Assembly: GCF_026460945.1 (NCBI RefSeq)
Contig: NZ_JAOVZV010000010.1
Span: forward strand, 248,001-312,000
Direction: 5' to 3'
Source: Chryseobacterium luquanense
GTDB taxonomy: Bacteria; Bacteroidota; Bacteroidia; Flavobacteriales; Weeksellaceae
DNA: 64,000 bases
The stretch's first letter is position 1; each line of letters begins with the position of its first letter. The notes beneath the pieces were generated by a model, which saw only the letters and a list, made by a program, of their open reading frames with translations, did no database searches and was not told the DNA's origin. The position numbers and the translations under genes are program-made. Positions 16,402 to 25,897 of this stretch are shown here, one piece after another.

Positions 16402-17874
16402 TTATAAATCTTTATTCTGAAACCACATATAAAGATCTTCATCAGAAGAAATGTCAAACTTTTTTCGGATTCTGCTTTTTCTTGTTTGCACAGCTTTTTC
16501 GGTTACGAAAGTATATGCAGCTATTTCTTTTGTGGAGAAATTAAGTTTCAAATAAGCACAAAATGTCAATTCAGAATTCAAAAGATCCGGCTGTAATGCA
16601 ATGATTTTTTGACAAAATTCGGGATATACTTGTTTGAATCGTACCAAAAAATGAGGGCTGTTTCTTTTCGCCAGATGCATTATTTCTTCAAAAGCATAGT
16701 TTACTTTAAATTCAAGATTTTTATTCTCTGCTTCTTTTTTTTGAATTAGACCTTTCTGATCATTGATTAAAATTTCTTTTTCCCGTTTTTTTCTTACATA
16801 AAAAAGATATCCTGATGTGATAATAAGCACGGTTATGAAAATCACAGTTACGAGGATGTAACGATTTTTCTTCCTGAGCGTCTCTGCTTCTTTCAGCTTT
16901 TCGCTTTCCTTTTCTTTAATAAGCTTCTCAACCGATAAATCTAATGCAACATTGTTTATTATTTTTAAGCTGTCTGAAAGATCTGCCTGCATTTTCAAAT
17001 ACACAGCAGATTTTTGTGGATTTTGTAATTTTGAGTAAATCTTGGAAATAAATGCATAAGCCTCCACTCGTACATCTGGTCTTTTTAATTGAGCAGACAT
17101 CTTTTCGGTTTCCAAATATTTTTCTAAAGATTTATTATAGTCTGCTTTCTGAAAATAGTATTCTCCGTAGACCAATAAATAAGCAAGTTTTTGAAAAGAA
17201 TCGTATTCTTTTTGTTGATAATTTATTTCGGCAGCTTTAAGGTAATATTCTGCAGAATCTATGTGCTCTTTTTTATATTTTATAAAATAGTCAGCGATAT
17301 TAGCTCCTGTTATAGGGTCAGGATCGAGTGCATAAGCTTTTTTGAAATAGATATATGTGGAATCATATTGTGAAATAAGTTTAGAACTTTCAGCTTTACA
17401 GGCATATGCAATTTGTAGATTTAGTATTTTAAGACGAGAATCTTTTACTTTTTTATTTTCATTAATTGCTTTATCAAAGGAATCAATTGCTCTTTGATGA
17501 AGATTCAGCATTCCGTAAATTTTGCCATATTCTGTGTAAATCTCAGATCTTGTAAGATAATCTTCAGTTTCAAGATTATTTTTTTCGGCAATTTCGAGAT
17601 AAATAAGCGCTTCTTTGTATCGGTTTAAATTAACCAGAAAATTGCCAATATTTAAACTTCCTTTTGCAATTCCTTTTTTATAATTAAGTTTTTTAGACTC
17701 GTTAATCAGTTTTGTACTTTCTCTAATCCCATTAATAAAATCAAATGTGTTTATCGATTGGAAATAAATACGGGAAAGTGCAGTATCGATTTTTGGATAA
17801 TTCTTTTTTTGTCCTTTGTTTAAGGGATAACTGACAATAAAGATAAGAACAAGGAAGTACTTAAAAATTTTCAT
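16402..17874 (-). CDS. TPR-transmembrane-HTH transcriptional regulator (paralogue)
   Basis: 490 residues, the same length and layout as its neighbour. A signal peptide (1-21) and TPR repeats (~50-310, for example YKEALIYLEIAEKNNLETED) lead to a membrane span ~339-360 (ILVTVIFITVLIITSGYLFY). The HTH is at ~430-488: FSTKEIAAYTFVTEKAVQTR. The HTH is closer to the short 14160 protein than to the 14906 protein, so the short gene probably arose from this one. The gap to 16378 is 23 bp, indicating cotranscription. It may control the downstream surface-protein genes or the divergent SusC/SusD pair. Confidence 0.82.
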   Translation of the reverse strand: MKIFKYFLVLIFIVSYPLNKGQKKNYPKIDTALSRIYFQSINTFDFINGIRESTKLINESKKLNYKKGIAKGSLNIGNFLVNLNRYKEALIYLEIAEKNNLETEDYLTRSEIYTEYGKIYGMLNLHQRAIDSFDKAINENKKVKDSRLKILNLQIAYACKAESSKLISQYDSTYIYFKKAYALDPDPITGANIADYFIKYKKEHIDSAEYYLKAAEINYQQKEYDSFQKLAYLLVYGEYYFQKADYNKSLEKYLETEKMSAQLKRPDVRVEAYAFISKIYSKLQNPQKSAVYLKMQADLSDSLKIINNVALDLSVEKLIKEKESEKLKEAETLRKKNRYILVTVIFITVLIITSGYLFYVRKKREKEILINDQKGLIQKKEAENKNLEFKVNYAFEEIMHLAKRNSPHFLVRFKQVYPEFCQKIIALQPDLLNSELTFCAYLKLNFSTKEIAAYTFVTEKAVQTRKSRIRKKFDISSDEDLYMWFQNKDL

Positions 17875-18226
17875 AATCAGCTTTCATTCAAGTTAATAGT
17901 TTTTCAAATATACAAATATCAACCTGATCATTTTATGCTTTTAATCAATTACGAAAAATTTCGATAAAAATTTTAAATATGAGGATGCATTTTTACAAAA
18001 TTTACTTCAAATTCATAGATGTTATGATTAAATTAATAAATAATTATTCATAACGAAACATTGGCAGGTAACCACAGGATAGCAGAAATTTCCGATAAGT
18101 ATACTTTTATGAAATAGAAATATGAGAAATATCATGTCTTTCAGATTTAACTTTTCTTATGTTTTGATTTTAAGAGAAAGTATATATAAAGTAAATGTCA
18201 AATAATTAATAATCACCAATCAGAGA
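17875..18226. other. Divergent intergenic region between the regulators and susC
   Basis: 352 bp separate the divergent regulator and TonB-receptor genes, so promoters for both must lie here. I see no clear TAnnTTTG box or inverted repeat. It lacks the CTACAT and ACTTGGT elements found elsewhere in the window. Confidence 0.5.
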
Positions 18227-21139
18227 ATGAAGAAATCAATAGTGACTCTGGGTATTTTGCTAAGTACCACAAGTTTTATCTTTGCACAGGAAAAACAAAA
18301 CACGGGTACAGTAAAAGATACGGTACAATCTAAAAATAAAACCAAAGAGATTGAGGAAGTAGTCATTATTGCCTATGGTACTCAAAAAAAAGGTGAAGTT
18401 ACTGGTTCTGTAGGTAGAGTAAGTGCGGAAAGCTTCAAAGATCGTCCTATTGCGAGAGTAGATCAAGCTTTAACGGGACAGATTGCCGGGGTTAAAACAC
18501 GTTCTACAACAGGAAAACCGGGAGAACCTTTAGAAATCAGAGTTCGTGGTACTGCTTCTATTTCTGCTAGTAATTCTCCTCTTTATGTCATCGATGGAAT
18601 AGTTGCCGATGACATGGCAAATATTTCTCCTGATGATGTGCAATCGATTGAAGTGCTAAAAGATGCTGCATCTACAGCGATGTATGGATCCAGAGGTTCG
18701 AACGGTATTGTGATTGTTACCACAAAAAAAGGGAATACAGGAAAACCTTCATTCACATTTTCTCAATATTATGGTGTACAAACCATTGAGAAAAAGCTGG
18801 ATATTATGAGCAGCTCAGAATGGATTGATTATGCTACTGAAGCCATTAATAAAAGATGGGTGGCTTTAGCTCCCGGTAATTCTGCTTCTGATAGTTACGC
18901 AGTAAGAGCAAATTATTATAATTTACCAAATACGACCGATTATAATCTGGCAAACATCAATACGATGCTTGACCCAAGATGGGGAACCAATCAGGTAGCA
19001 TACATTGATTGGCAGGACGCATTTTATCGTCCGGCTGCGATTCAAAACTACCAATTATCAGTAAGAGGAGGAAGCAGTAATGTGAAATATGCGATTTCTG
19101 CGGCATATTTTGATCAGGAAGGTATGGCATTGAATACCGGTTTTAATAGATTTAATTTAAGTGCAGTAGTTGATGTTAATATTTCCAGTAAATGGAAAGC
19201 AGGAATTGCATTAAGACCAAGTTACTCACAAAGCTACGGTGCTGCAGTTGACGGAAAAGACAATGAAGCACACAAAATGCTTTCTATGGTTCCTGTTGCA
19301 GAATTAGGAGCAGGGCTTTATACCAATTTCTGGAACAATATAAGATACAGATGGGCTGGTTCTACAGTGAGTCCGATTGGTACTTTAGAGAATACTACCA
19401 ATAACACCAACGAGTTTAGAATGTTATCCAGTATGTATATGTCTTATGACATTTTACCGGATTTAAATTTTAAAATTTCGGGAGCGGCAACCAATAATTT
19501 TAACATAAATAACGGATATACGCCGACTTTCAACTTAGTTACTAATATTCCGGGGCAAGTAAGTATTGCAAGCCGAAGAACGGTAAATTACAACAGATAT
19601 TTAGGAGAAGCTTTATTAAACTATAAAAAGACTTTCGGCTCTCATACTATTACTGCTCTTGCAGGATACAGTGCGGAAAATTACAGAACAACAGCGCAGT
19701 ATAACCGTAACAAAGGTTTTGCGAATGATGACTTGAAAACTTTCAACTTTACGCAATCGGCTTCTGTGTTAAATTCAGAATATACCGCTTCAGAATGGAT
19801 GTTGACTTCGCTATTTGGGCGTGTAAACTATGATTACCAAAAAAAATATATGGTATTTGCGAGTATTCGTAGAGACGGTTCTTCCAGATTTAGTTGGAAT
19901 CATCTTTATGGAGATTTCGCCGCATTTGGTGCAGCTTGGAAAGTAGATAAAGAAAACTTCTTAAAGGATAGATCGTGGCTGAGTAATCTAAAGCTGAGAT
20001 ACAGCTGGGGGGAAAATGGAAATAATGCGATTGGTGAATACAGACATTTTGGAACTTTGGCAGGAGGGAACTATTCTTTCGGAGGTGCTTTATCGAATGG
20101 TTTGGTACCGAACAGTATTGAAAGTACTGAATTGACATGGGAGAAAACACAATCATCAGATTTCGGTCTTGAATTGGGATTATTCAACAGAATCGATTTC
20201 TCAGCAGATTATTATATCAAAAAAACAAACGATCTTCTTCTTCAGGAACCTATCGCTTCAGCAACGGGTTATACAACAGCATGGAGGAATGTTGGTTCTG
20301 TTGAGAATAAAGGTTTAGAATTGGAATTAAGCACAAAAAACTTAACAGGGCAATTCAAATGGAATACCTCAGCCAACATTGCATTCAATAACAATAAGGT
20401 ATTGAAGTTAGGGAATAACAACAAGCCTATTTATACAGGTTTCAGCAATTTAACGAATATTATACAGGTAGGTGAGGAGCTGAACTCTTTTTATCTGTAT
20501 GAAGCGATAGGTGTACTTTCAACAGCAGATATCAACAATGCAGGTGTTGCAAAAACAACAGGTGCAATTGCAGGAGACGTGAAGTATAGAGATTCTAACG
20601 GAGATGGTAAAATTGACGACAATGACCGTCATATCATCGGAAGTCCGACTCCGGATTATTATTGGGGATTCACCAACACTTTTTCATATAAAGGATTTGA
20701 TCTTTCTGTGTTTTTTCAAGGTCAGAAAGGAGGTTATAGCTATGCATTGTTAGGTCGTGCAATCGATCGACCGGGAATGGGAACTACTACTAACGTAATG
20801 GGAAATTGGGCAAACCGTTGGCGTTCTGACGCAGATCCGGGAGACGGAAAAACTCCAAGATTAGATGGTACTACAGGAGGTCTTTTAGATACAAGATGGT
20901 TATATGATGCTACTTATATTCAGCTTAAAAATGTGACTTTAGGATATAATTTCCCTCAGGAATTGGTAAGCAAATTAAAAATTTCCAACCTTAGACTCTA
21001 TGTGAGTTTAGAAAATGTTTGGAGAAAAGATAATTATTACGGTGGTTACAACCCTGAATCTGTACAGTCAGACGGTACCGATTACGGAGCATATCCTAAT
21101 GCAAAAGTGTATATGATGGGCTTAAACTTTAATTTCTAA
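18227..21139 (+). CDS. SusC/RagA-type TonB-dependent outer-membrane transporter
   Basis: 970 residues. A signal peptide ends at IFAQ (residue ~21). A plug domain (~42-170) follows EEVVIIAYGTQKKGEVTGSV, the standard SusC entry motif, and includes PLYVIDGIV and YGSRGSNGIVIVTTKKG. The rest is a beta barrel ending in VYMMGLNFNF. The N-terminal carboxypeptidase-regulatory-like domain of many SusC proteins is absent; a short linker replaces it. With the SusD gene 10 bp downstream it forms a glycan or peptide uptake pair powered by TonB. No hydrolase, sulfatase, anti-sigma or hybrid sensor flanks it, so the substrate cannot be guessed. Confidence 0.95.
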   Translation: MKKSIVTLGILLSTTSFIFAQEKQNTGTVKDTVQSKNKTKEIEEVVIIAYGTQKKGEVTGSVGRVSAESFKDRPIARVDQALTGQIAGVKTRSTTGKPGEPLEIRVRGTASISASNSPLYVIDGIVADDMANISPDDVQSIEVLKDAASTAMYGSRGSNGIVIVTTKKGNTGKPSFTFSQYYGVQTIEKKLDIMSSSEWIDYATEAINKRWVALAPGNSASDSYAVRANYYNLPNTTDYNLANINTMLDPRWGTNQVAYIDWQDAFYRPAAIQNYQLSVRGGSSNVKYAISAAYFDQEGMALNTGFNRFNLSAVVDVNISSKWKAGIALRPSYSQSYGAAVDGKDNEAHKMLSMVPVAELGAGLYTNFWNNIRYRWAGSTVSPIGTLENTTNNTNEFRMLSSMYMSYDILPDLNFKISGAATNNFNINNGYTPTFNLVTNIPGQVSIASRRTVNYNRYLGEALLNYKKTFGSHTITALAGYSAENYRTTAQYNRNKGFANDDLKTFNFTQSASVLNSEYTASEWMLTSLFGRVNYDYQKKYMVFASIRRDGSSRFSWNHLYGDFAAFGAAWKVDKENFLKDRSWLSNLKLRYSWGENGNNAIGEYRHFGTLAGGNYSFGGALSNGLVPNSIESTELTWEKTQSSDFGLELGLFNRIDFSADYYIKKTNDLLLQEPIASATGYTTAWRNVGSVENKGLELELSTKNLTGQFKWNTSANIAFNNNKVLKLGNNNKPIYTGFSNLTNIIQVGEELNSFYLYEAIGVLSTADINNAGVAKTTGAIAGDVKYRDSNGDGKIDDNDRHIIGSPTPDYYWGFTNTFSYKGFDLSVFFQGQKGGYSYALLGRAIDRPGMGTTTNVMGNWANRWRSDADPGDGKTPRLDGTTGGLLDTRWLYDATYIQLKNVTLGYNFPQELVSKLKISNLRLYVSLENVWRKDNYYGGYNPESVQSDGTDYGAYPNAKVYMMGLNFNF

Positions 21140-21149
21140 AATTTTTACA

Positions 21150-22688
21150 ATGAAGACAACTATTATAAATAGAAACAGATTACAATTTAATATGAGAAAT
21201 TTAGGCAAAGCATTAATTTTTGGAGCATTAACATTGGGAACAATAAGTTGTAGCCGAGAAGATTTGATGCTTGAACCTGAAAACAATATCACGCAAACTT
21301 CTTTTTATACCACAGAATTACAGATTCAGCAGGCGGTTTCGGGAGTATATTCAGCGATGATTAATGCTTCTTCAAGAGGTGGTTTTGATGTTAATTTCTA
21401 TTTACTGGCATCGGAAGTTCGTTCTAATAATTATACCGCACTTTCACAAAACGGAAACAGAGATTATTACGCAATCAACCGTTTTCAGGATAATTCTTCA
21501 ACTGAAGAAATGGAAATTCTTTGGGAAGATGCCTATCAAATGGTAACATATGCCAATAATATTTTATCAAGAATCGATAACGTTCCTTTTACAAGTGAAT
21601 CGACTAAAGAGCAATATCGTTCTGAAACCCGTTTCTTAAGAGCTTATGCTTATTTTGAATTGATGCGTGCTTTTGGGAAAGTTCCTTTAATCGAAAAACC
21701 GGTGAGTCCTACAGAAGCTGCTGCAATACCAAGAACAGATTTAGCAACACTTTATAACTTCGTTACCTCAGAACTTGAAGCCTCTGTAGAAGGATTGAAA
21801 AATACATATGATGCAGCTAACAAAGGAAGAGTGACAAAATCTGCAGCTCATGCCATGTTAGGGAGGATTTATCTTACAGGATCAGGTTATCCTTTAAACA
21901 ACAGCTCGTATGTTGCGAAAGCAAAAGATCATTTGTTTGCAGTAATTCAGGCAGAGGGTCAGTTTGTTACCTGGTCGCCGAATTATGCAGATTTGTTTAA
22001 AAGTGTCAATGATAATAAATACCACATCTTCGAAATCCAGCATATAAGCGGAGGTTTGTCACAAGGTTCTTATTTGCCGAGTTATGTTTCACCGAATTTT
22101 GGAACTGCAGATCCTTTGTATAATGCACAGGGAAGTTTGTTTACTTCAAGTGAATTGGGAGTTTCTCAATCGTTGATTGATGCTTACGAACCAGGAGATT
22201 TAAGAAAAGCTGTGACCGTTAAAACTCAATTTATTGCTCAAAACGGATTAGTAGACAATGGAAATTATTTTATCAAATTCCGTGAGCCTGGAAAAGTAAT
22301 TACCAACCGTTATGATTGGCCAATTAATTTCCCGATTATCCGTTATGAAGATGTTCTTTTGATGTATGCAGAAGTTTTAAATACTCAGGGAAGTACAAGT
22401 ACAGCTGTTCCTTATTTGAATAGAATTCGTCAGAGAGCAGGTCTTCCAGCGGTTTCTACATCAATTTCTGCTGCAGATTTCACAACGGCACTTCGTAAAG
22501 AAAGAAGAATCGAGTTTGCAGGAGAAGGTATTTATTGGCATGATTTAGTACGTTGGAATACAGGAGTTGCAGTTATCAATCAGGCTGCAGCGGCTTTAAA
22601 TTACAACTTTACAATTACAGCCAACGATTATTTATACCAAGTTCCTTTATCTCAGATTCAGATTGCTGGTTATGACCAAAATCCTTAG
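21150..22688 (+). CDS. SusD/RagB-family substrate-binding lipoprotein
   Basis: 512 residues from the first ATG. A second ATG at 21192 gives MRNLGKALIFGALTLGTISC, a cleaner lipoprotein signal with the lipobox cysteine, and may be the true start. The N-terminal SusD-like TPR part includes SGVYSAMINASSRGGFDVN and WEDAYQMVTYANNILSRID. The C-terminal part carries NFPIIRYEDVLLMYAEVLN, LNRIRQRAGLP and LRKERRIEFAGEGIYWHDLV, all SusD signatures. It caps the SusC barrel at the cell surface and binds the substrate. A terminator follows. Confidence 0.94.
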   Translation: MKTTIINRNRLQFNMRNLGKALIFGALTLGTISCSREDLMLEPENNITQTSFYTTELQIQQAVSGVYSAMINASSRGGFDVNFYLLASEVRSNNYTALSQNGNRDYYAINRFQDNSSTEEMEILWEDAYQMVTYANNILSRIDNVPFTSESTKEQYRSETRFLRAYAYFELMRAFGKVPLIEKPVSPTEAAAIPRTDLATLYNFVTSELEASVEGLKNTYDAANKGRVTKSAAHAMLGRIYLTGSGYPLNNSSYVAKAKDHLFAVIQAEGQFVTWSPNYADLFKSVNDNKYHIFEIQHISGGLSQGSYLPSYVSPNFGTADPLYNAQGSLFTSSELGVSQSLIDAYEPGDLRKAVTVKTQFIAQNGLVDNGNYFIKFREPGKVITNRYDWPINFPIIRYEDVLLMYAEVLNTQGSTSTAVPYLNRIRQRAGLPAVSTSISAADFTTALRKERRIEFAGEGIYWHDLVRWNTGVAVINQAAAALNYNFTITANDYLYQVPLSQIQIAGYDQNP

Positions 22689-22727
22689 AATTTAAACTTA
22701 TTTTAAACTTATATTTTAAATCTCAAG

Positions 22728-22757
22728 AAATCTTCCCGAAACGGAAGGTTTTTTGTT
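22728..22757 (+). terminator. Rho-independent terminator after susD
   Basis: Stem AAATCTTCC / GGAAGGTTT (one T-G wobble) around CGAAAC, followed by a T-rich run. Confidence 0.8.
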
Positions 22758-22968
22758 TTTATGTAATCATATTCTTAAATTTTCTGTAATTAATTATTTA
22801 CAGATTAAAAAAATTGTGAACTTTTATAAGTGAAACGACCTTGTGTAACTTAAAAAATTATAGTCGTTAAAAATCTTAGCGAAATTTGCGTTTAAAATTA
22901 AAACCAACAAATATCAAAAGCTTGTATTGCAGAAATTCATTATTTTTAAATAATTCAAATTACACAAT

Positions 22969-23388
22969 ATGAAAAGATTTATTTTCTTGTCTATTTTTAA
23001 AACCTGGTTGTTTTCAACTTTCACCTCTATTATATTTCTGTATTTATATATGCAGTCAGCAAAAAATCCTACTGATGAATATGGAAATTGTGATATGGGC
23101 GGTTTGGCTTACGGATTAATTATTATGTGGATCCTTTTTTTAAGCTTGATTTCGTTTTTCGCTTTGTTGAGTTTAAACAAAATTTTTCAAAATTCAATTT
23201 TAAGATTACTGTGTTGGTTTTTATTTCCTTTTCTCTTTTCCGTTACCTTTTTTCTTGCAGTTTCAGAAGAGACTTTTGATAAGGAAATTATATTGATTTC
23301 AATGATTTCTGTTGTACCTTGGTTTTCAATTTGGGGATTCTATTACTATCAATTCAATAAAAAATTATTCAGAAATGAAAACGTTTAA
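22969..23388 (+). CDS. Small multi-spanning membrane protein, unknown
   Basis: 139 residues with about four hydrophobic spans (~10-28, 45-68, 80-98, 108-126). Two cysteines are few and no motif is recognised. The gene overlaps the start of the next by 14 bp, so translation may be coupled. Start ATG at 22969 is the only in-frame choice that keeps the first span. Confidence 0.6.
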   Translation: MKRFIFLSIFKTWLFSTFTSIIFLYLYMQSAKNPTDEYGNCDMGGLAYGLIIMWILFLSLISFFALLSLNKIFQNSILRLLCWFLFPFLFSVTFFLAVSEETFDKEIILISMISVVPWFSIWGFYYYQFNKKLFRNENV

Positions 23389-24211
23389 AATATTATTTCT
23401 CCTCACATTATTTTTTAATTTAAAAATTAATGCTCAACCATTTACCTTAAAATCTATGGGTAAAGCAAAGCCATTTAGCCTAAAAATTTATTATGGAACC
23501 AAAGGAAAAGGAGCTTTTGTACAGTATAAAAACCAGAAAGGAATTATTCCTTTAATAATAAAAAAATACCATGTCGATAAAAGTGGGAGAGAAGAGGGGC
23601 AACCAGATTTTACTTCTTATGTTTGGGATGAAATTATTGACGGAAAAATCAATGGAACGTATTATCTTACAGAAGGTCTGAGAGATTTGTTTGAGATAAA
23701 ATATATTCGTAAAAAGGACAATCGCACCTTTAAATTTGAAGAAGATAGATCTGAAAAATTTGATGGAATATCTAAGTTTTTACTTCATGATGTGATGATT
23801 GATTACAACATTTTCTATGATAATCGTCTGAAATTTATTTATCCTGACAAACAAATTGCCAATGTAGAATTAGCCGATGTTGACAGCCCAGATTTCTCGA
23901 GACATGCAATTATTGATGATTATAATTTTGATGGTTTTGATGATATTTCGTTTTCAATTCCTGATGCAGGAATGGGAGTTTACAGAACGTTTACAGTTTT
24001 TCTTTTTGATCCTAAAAATAGAAAATTTAAAGAATTGAAAGAACCTGATTTCGGAAAATCAAAGTGTGAATGTTTTTGCGATTTAAAATTAGATAAAACT
24101 AAAAAAATAATTTCCAGCGAATGCAGAGGCGGAGCAAGATGGTGGAGAGATTTTTATCAATATAAAAACGGAAATCTGGTTTGGATGAGTTCCAAGCAAG
24201 TTAATGAGTAG
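23375..24211 (+). CDS. Secreted XAC2610-like protein
   Basis: The ATG at 23375 gives MKTFKILFLLTLFFNLKINA, a signal peptide; the frame is open further upstream but inside the preceding gene. 278 residues. The C-terminal half has DYNFDGFDDISFS, an FG-GAP/EF-hand-like acidic turn, followed by TVFLFDPKNRKFKELKEPD and a cysteine pair CECFCD. This resembles the XAC2610 family of periplasmic proteins related to lysozyme inhibitors. Assignment is by overall pattern, not by an unmistakable motif. Confidence 0.6.
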   Translation: MKTFKILFLLTLFFNLKINAQPFTLKSMGKAKPFSLKIYYGTKGKGAFVQYKNQKGIIPLIIKKYHVDKSGREEGQPDFTSYVWDEIIDGKINGTYYLTEGLRDLFEIKYIRKKDNRTFKFEEDRSEKFDGISKFLLHDVMIDYNIFYDNRLKFIYPDKQIANVELADVDSPDFSRHAIIDDYNFDGFDDISFSIPDAGMGVYRTFTVFLFDPKNRKFKELKEPDFGKSKCECFCDLKLDKTKKIISSECRGGARWWRDFYQYKNGNLVWMSSKQVNE

Positions 24212-24331
24212 ATTTAATTTAAATTTTTAAAATAAAAGATTTTTTTGTAGATTTAATCAAGACTTGTAGAATTAATATTCCTGAATTTTTTTAATTTAGG
24301 TCTGATATTTGTAACTATATATCAAACTCAG

Positions 24332-25375
24332 ATGAGCCATTTATTTATGAAAAACCGAACTTTGAAAAAATCAATTCTTTACACTTTATTTTTCGCTTTA
24401 ATTCTGACTTCATGTAAAAAAGATGAGGTCACACAAAACGAGCAACCTCAACAAAGTCAAACAGCCGGTGAAATTGCAAAAAATGCTGCAGATCCGGATT
24501 CTATAAAAGTTAAACCAGTGGAAGAATCTGCACCTCCAATGATGCAGGAAAATGGTTTCTACAATGCTTTTGCAATTCCGAAAGATAAAAAAATGAGAGA
24601 TTCGCTGTATGCGATTTTCAGTAAAAAATACAACGAGAGAGAACGTTATGCGATTTTAGCATTAAACCGGTTAGATTCCAAAAGCAAATGGAATTCTGAC
24701 ACATTGGTTGTTCCCGCAAAAATTGACACAACTTTGATGTCTTATTCGCCTTTTCCTTTACAGCTTGATGTGTTGAGCGATGTGAAAAAATTTGTGGTAT
24801 TTTCATACCCAATTCAGGCTTATGGAGTGTATTCAAACGGAGCTTTGGTAAAATGGGGACCTACAAGTATGGGTAAAAAAGCAGCTCAGACAGACCGAGG
24901 TTTAATGTTTGCCAACTGGAAAAAGAAATTAGCAATTTCAACCGTAAAAAGTGAATGGAAGCTTCCTTATAACTTCAATATTCACAATACACACGGAATT
25001 GGATGGCATCAGTATGATCTTCCCGGTTATCCTGCATCGCATTCTTGTTTAAGATTATTGATGAAAGATGCAATCTGGTTATATAATTATGCCGATACTT
25101 GGGTTTTAAATCCAGGTGGAGCAACAACCAAAGCAAAAGGAACACCGGTAATGGTTTTCGGAGATTATGGTTGGGGGAAAAGAAAGCCTTGGAGAAATCT
25201 TCTGAACGATCCCAATGCAAACAATATTTCGGTAGAAGAAATGACGAAACTAATTCAACCAAACGTTGAGAAAATGATTTTCGAACAAACCAATCGTGAA
25301 AAAGTTGCCGATTCTATTAAATCAGCAAAAGCTTCGCATGCCGCTCTTCAGGAAACTGAAGTTTCAGATAATTAA
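24332..25375 (+). CDS. L,D-transpeptidase-like lipoprotein (YkuD fold)
   Basis: 347 residues. A lipoprotein signal ends at LILTSC (C28); ATG at 24347 is an equally good start. The acidic/glutamine-rich linker to residue ~75 suits a surface or periplasmic tether. The catalytic domain (~155-285) has GWHQYDLPGYPASHSCLRL, where H238?-S-C is replaced by SHSC with C239 as nucleophile and H226 upstream. The usual SHGC glycine is serine here. It would crosslink or attach proteins to peptidoglycan at diaminopimelate. It overlaps the convergent 25372 gene by 4 bp. Confidence 0.8.
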   Translation: MSHLFMKNRTLKKSILYTLFFALILTSCKKDEVTQNEQPQQSQTAGEIAKNAADPDSIKVKPVEESAPPMMQENGFYNAFAIPKDKKMRDSLYAIFSKKYNERERYAILALNRLDSKSKWNSDTLVVPAKIDTTLMSYSPFPLQLDVLSDVKKFVVFSYPIQAYGVYSNGALVKWGPTSMGKKAAQTDRGLMFANWKKKLAISTVKSEWKLPYNFNIHNTHGIGWHQYDLPGYPASHSCLRLLMKDAIWLYNYADTWVLNPGGATTKAKGTPVMVFGDYGWGKRKPWRNLLNDPNANNISVEEMTKLIQPNVEKMIFEQTNREKVADSIKSAKASHAALQETEVSDN

Positions 25376-25896
25376 AGAGTTTTTTCAAATTTTAAAGTAG
25401 ATTCCTCCGCAAATTTGCGGAGTTTTTGCATTTCATCCTTTGCTTTACTTTGCCCGAATCTTGCTGCTGCATACGTTGCTGCAATAAAAATTAACATTAG
25501 AAAAGAAGCATTCAAAGCCCAAGGAAATTCATGACTGTTGATTTGATTTTCAACATAATACATCGTGAAAAAAGTCATCCAACAAATTGAGAAAAGGAAA
25601 TAGAGAAACATGAAAAACGTCCAAACTGCTGAACTCGGACCGAAAACTCCTCTTACAACCGTAATTTCTTCATCAAGCTCAGTTCGTAAAGCTAAACATG
25701 GTTTCCAGTAATTATCATCTGAAGTTTTTACCGAAATTGTTGCGACTTCAGTGTTTACATTTCCGTTGAACTCGTCTTTATGTTCGATTAAATATTTTTT
25801 TAAATTTTCAGCATAAGATTCTTTCGTGAGATGGGTGTACATTTTAAATCTCGGGCGGTTTCTTATCTTATCTAAAGTTGTTTCTTTGGTTTCCAT
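25372..25896 (-). CDS. Two-span membrane protein, unknown
   Basis: 174 residues. A soluble N-terminal ~85 residues with beta strands (YWKPCLALRTELDEEITVVR) precedes two membrane spans (~92-115 and 125-148) and a charged C-terminal helix. No family function is known to me. It is 1 bp behind the PDZ-protease gene on the same strand, suggesting the protein works with it at the inner membrane. The 3' end overlaps the transpeptidase gene by 4 bp. Confidence 0.6.
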   Translation of the reverse strand: METKETTLDKIRNRPRFKMYTHLTKESYAENLKKYLIEHKDEFNGNVNTEVATISVKTSDDNYWKPCLALRTELDEEITVVRGVFGPSSAVWTFFMFLYFLFSICWMTFFTMYYVENQINSHEFPWALNASFLMLIFIAATYAAARFGQSKAKDEMQKLRKFAEESTLKFEKTL

Positions 25897-25897
25897 A

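Noticed and set aside
22969-23388. Overlap of 22969 and the 23312 frame as a programmed frameshift
   Set aside because: The downstream gene has its own ATG (23375) with a complete signal peptide. A simple 14-bp overlap explains the data.
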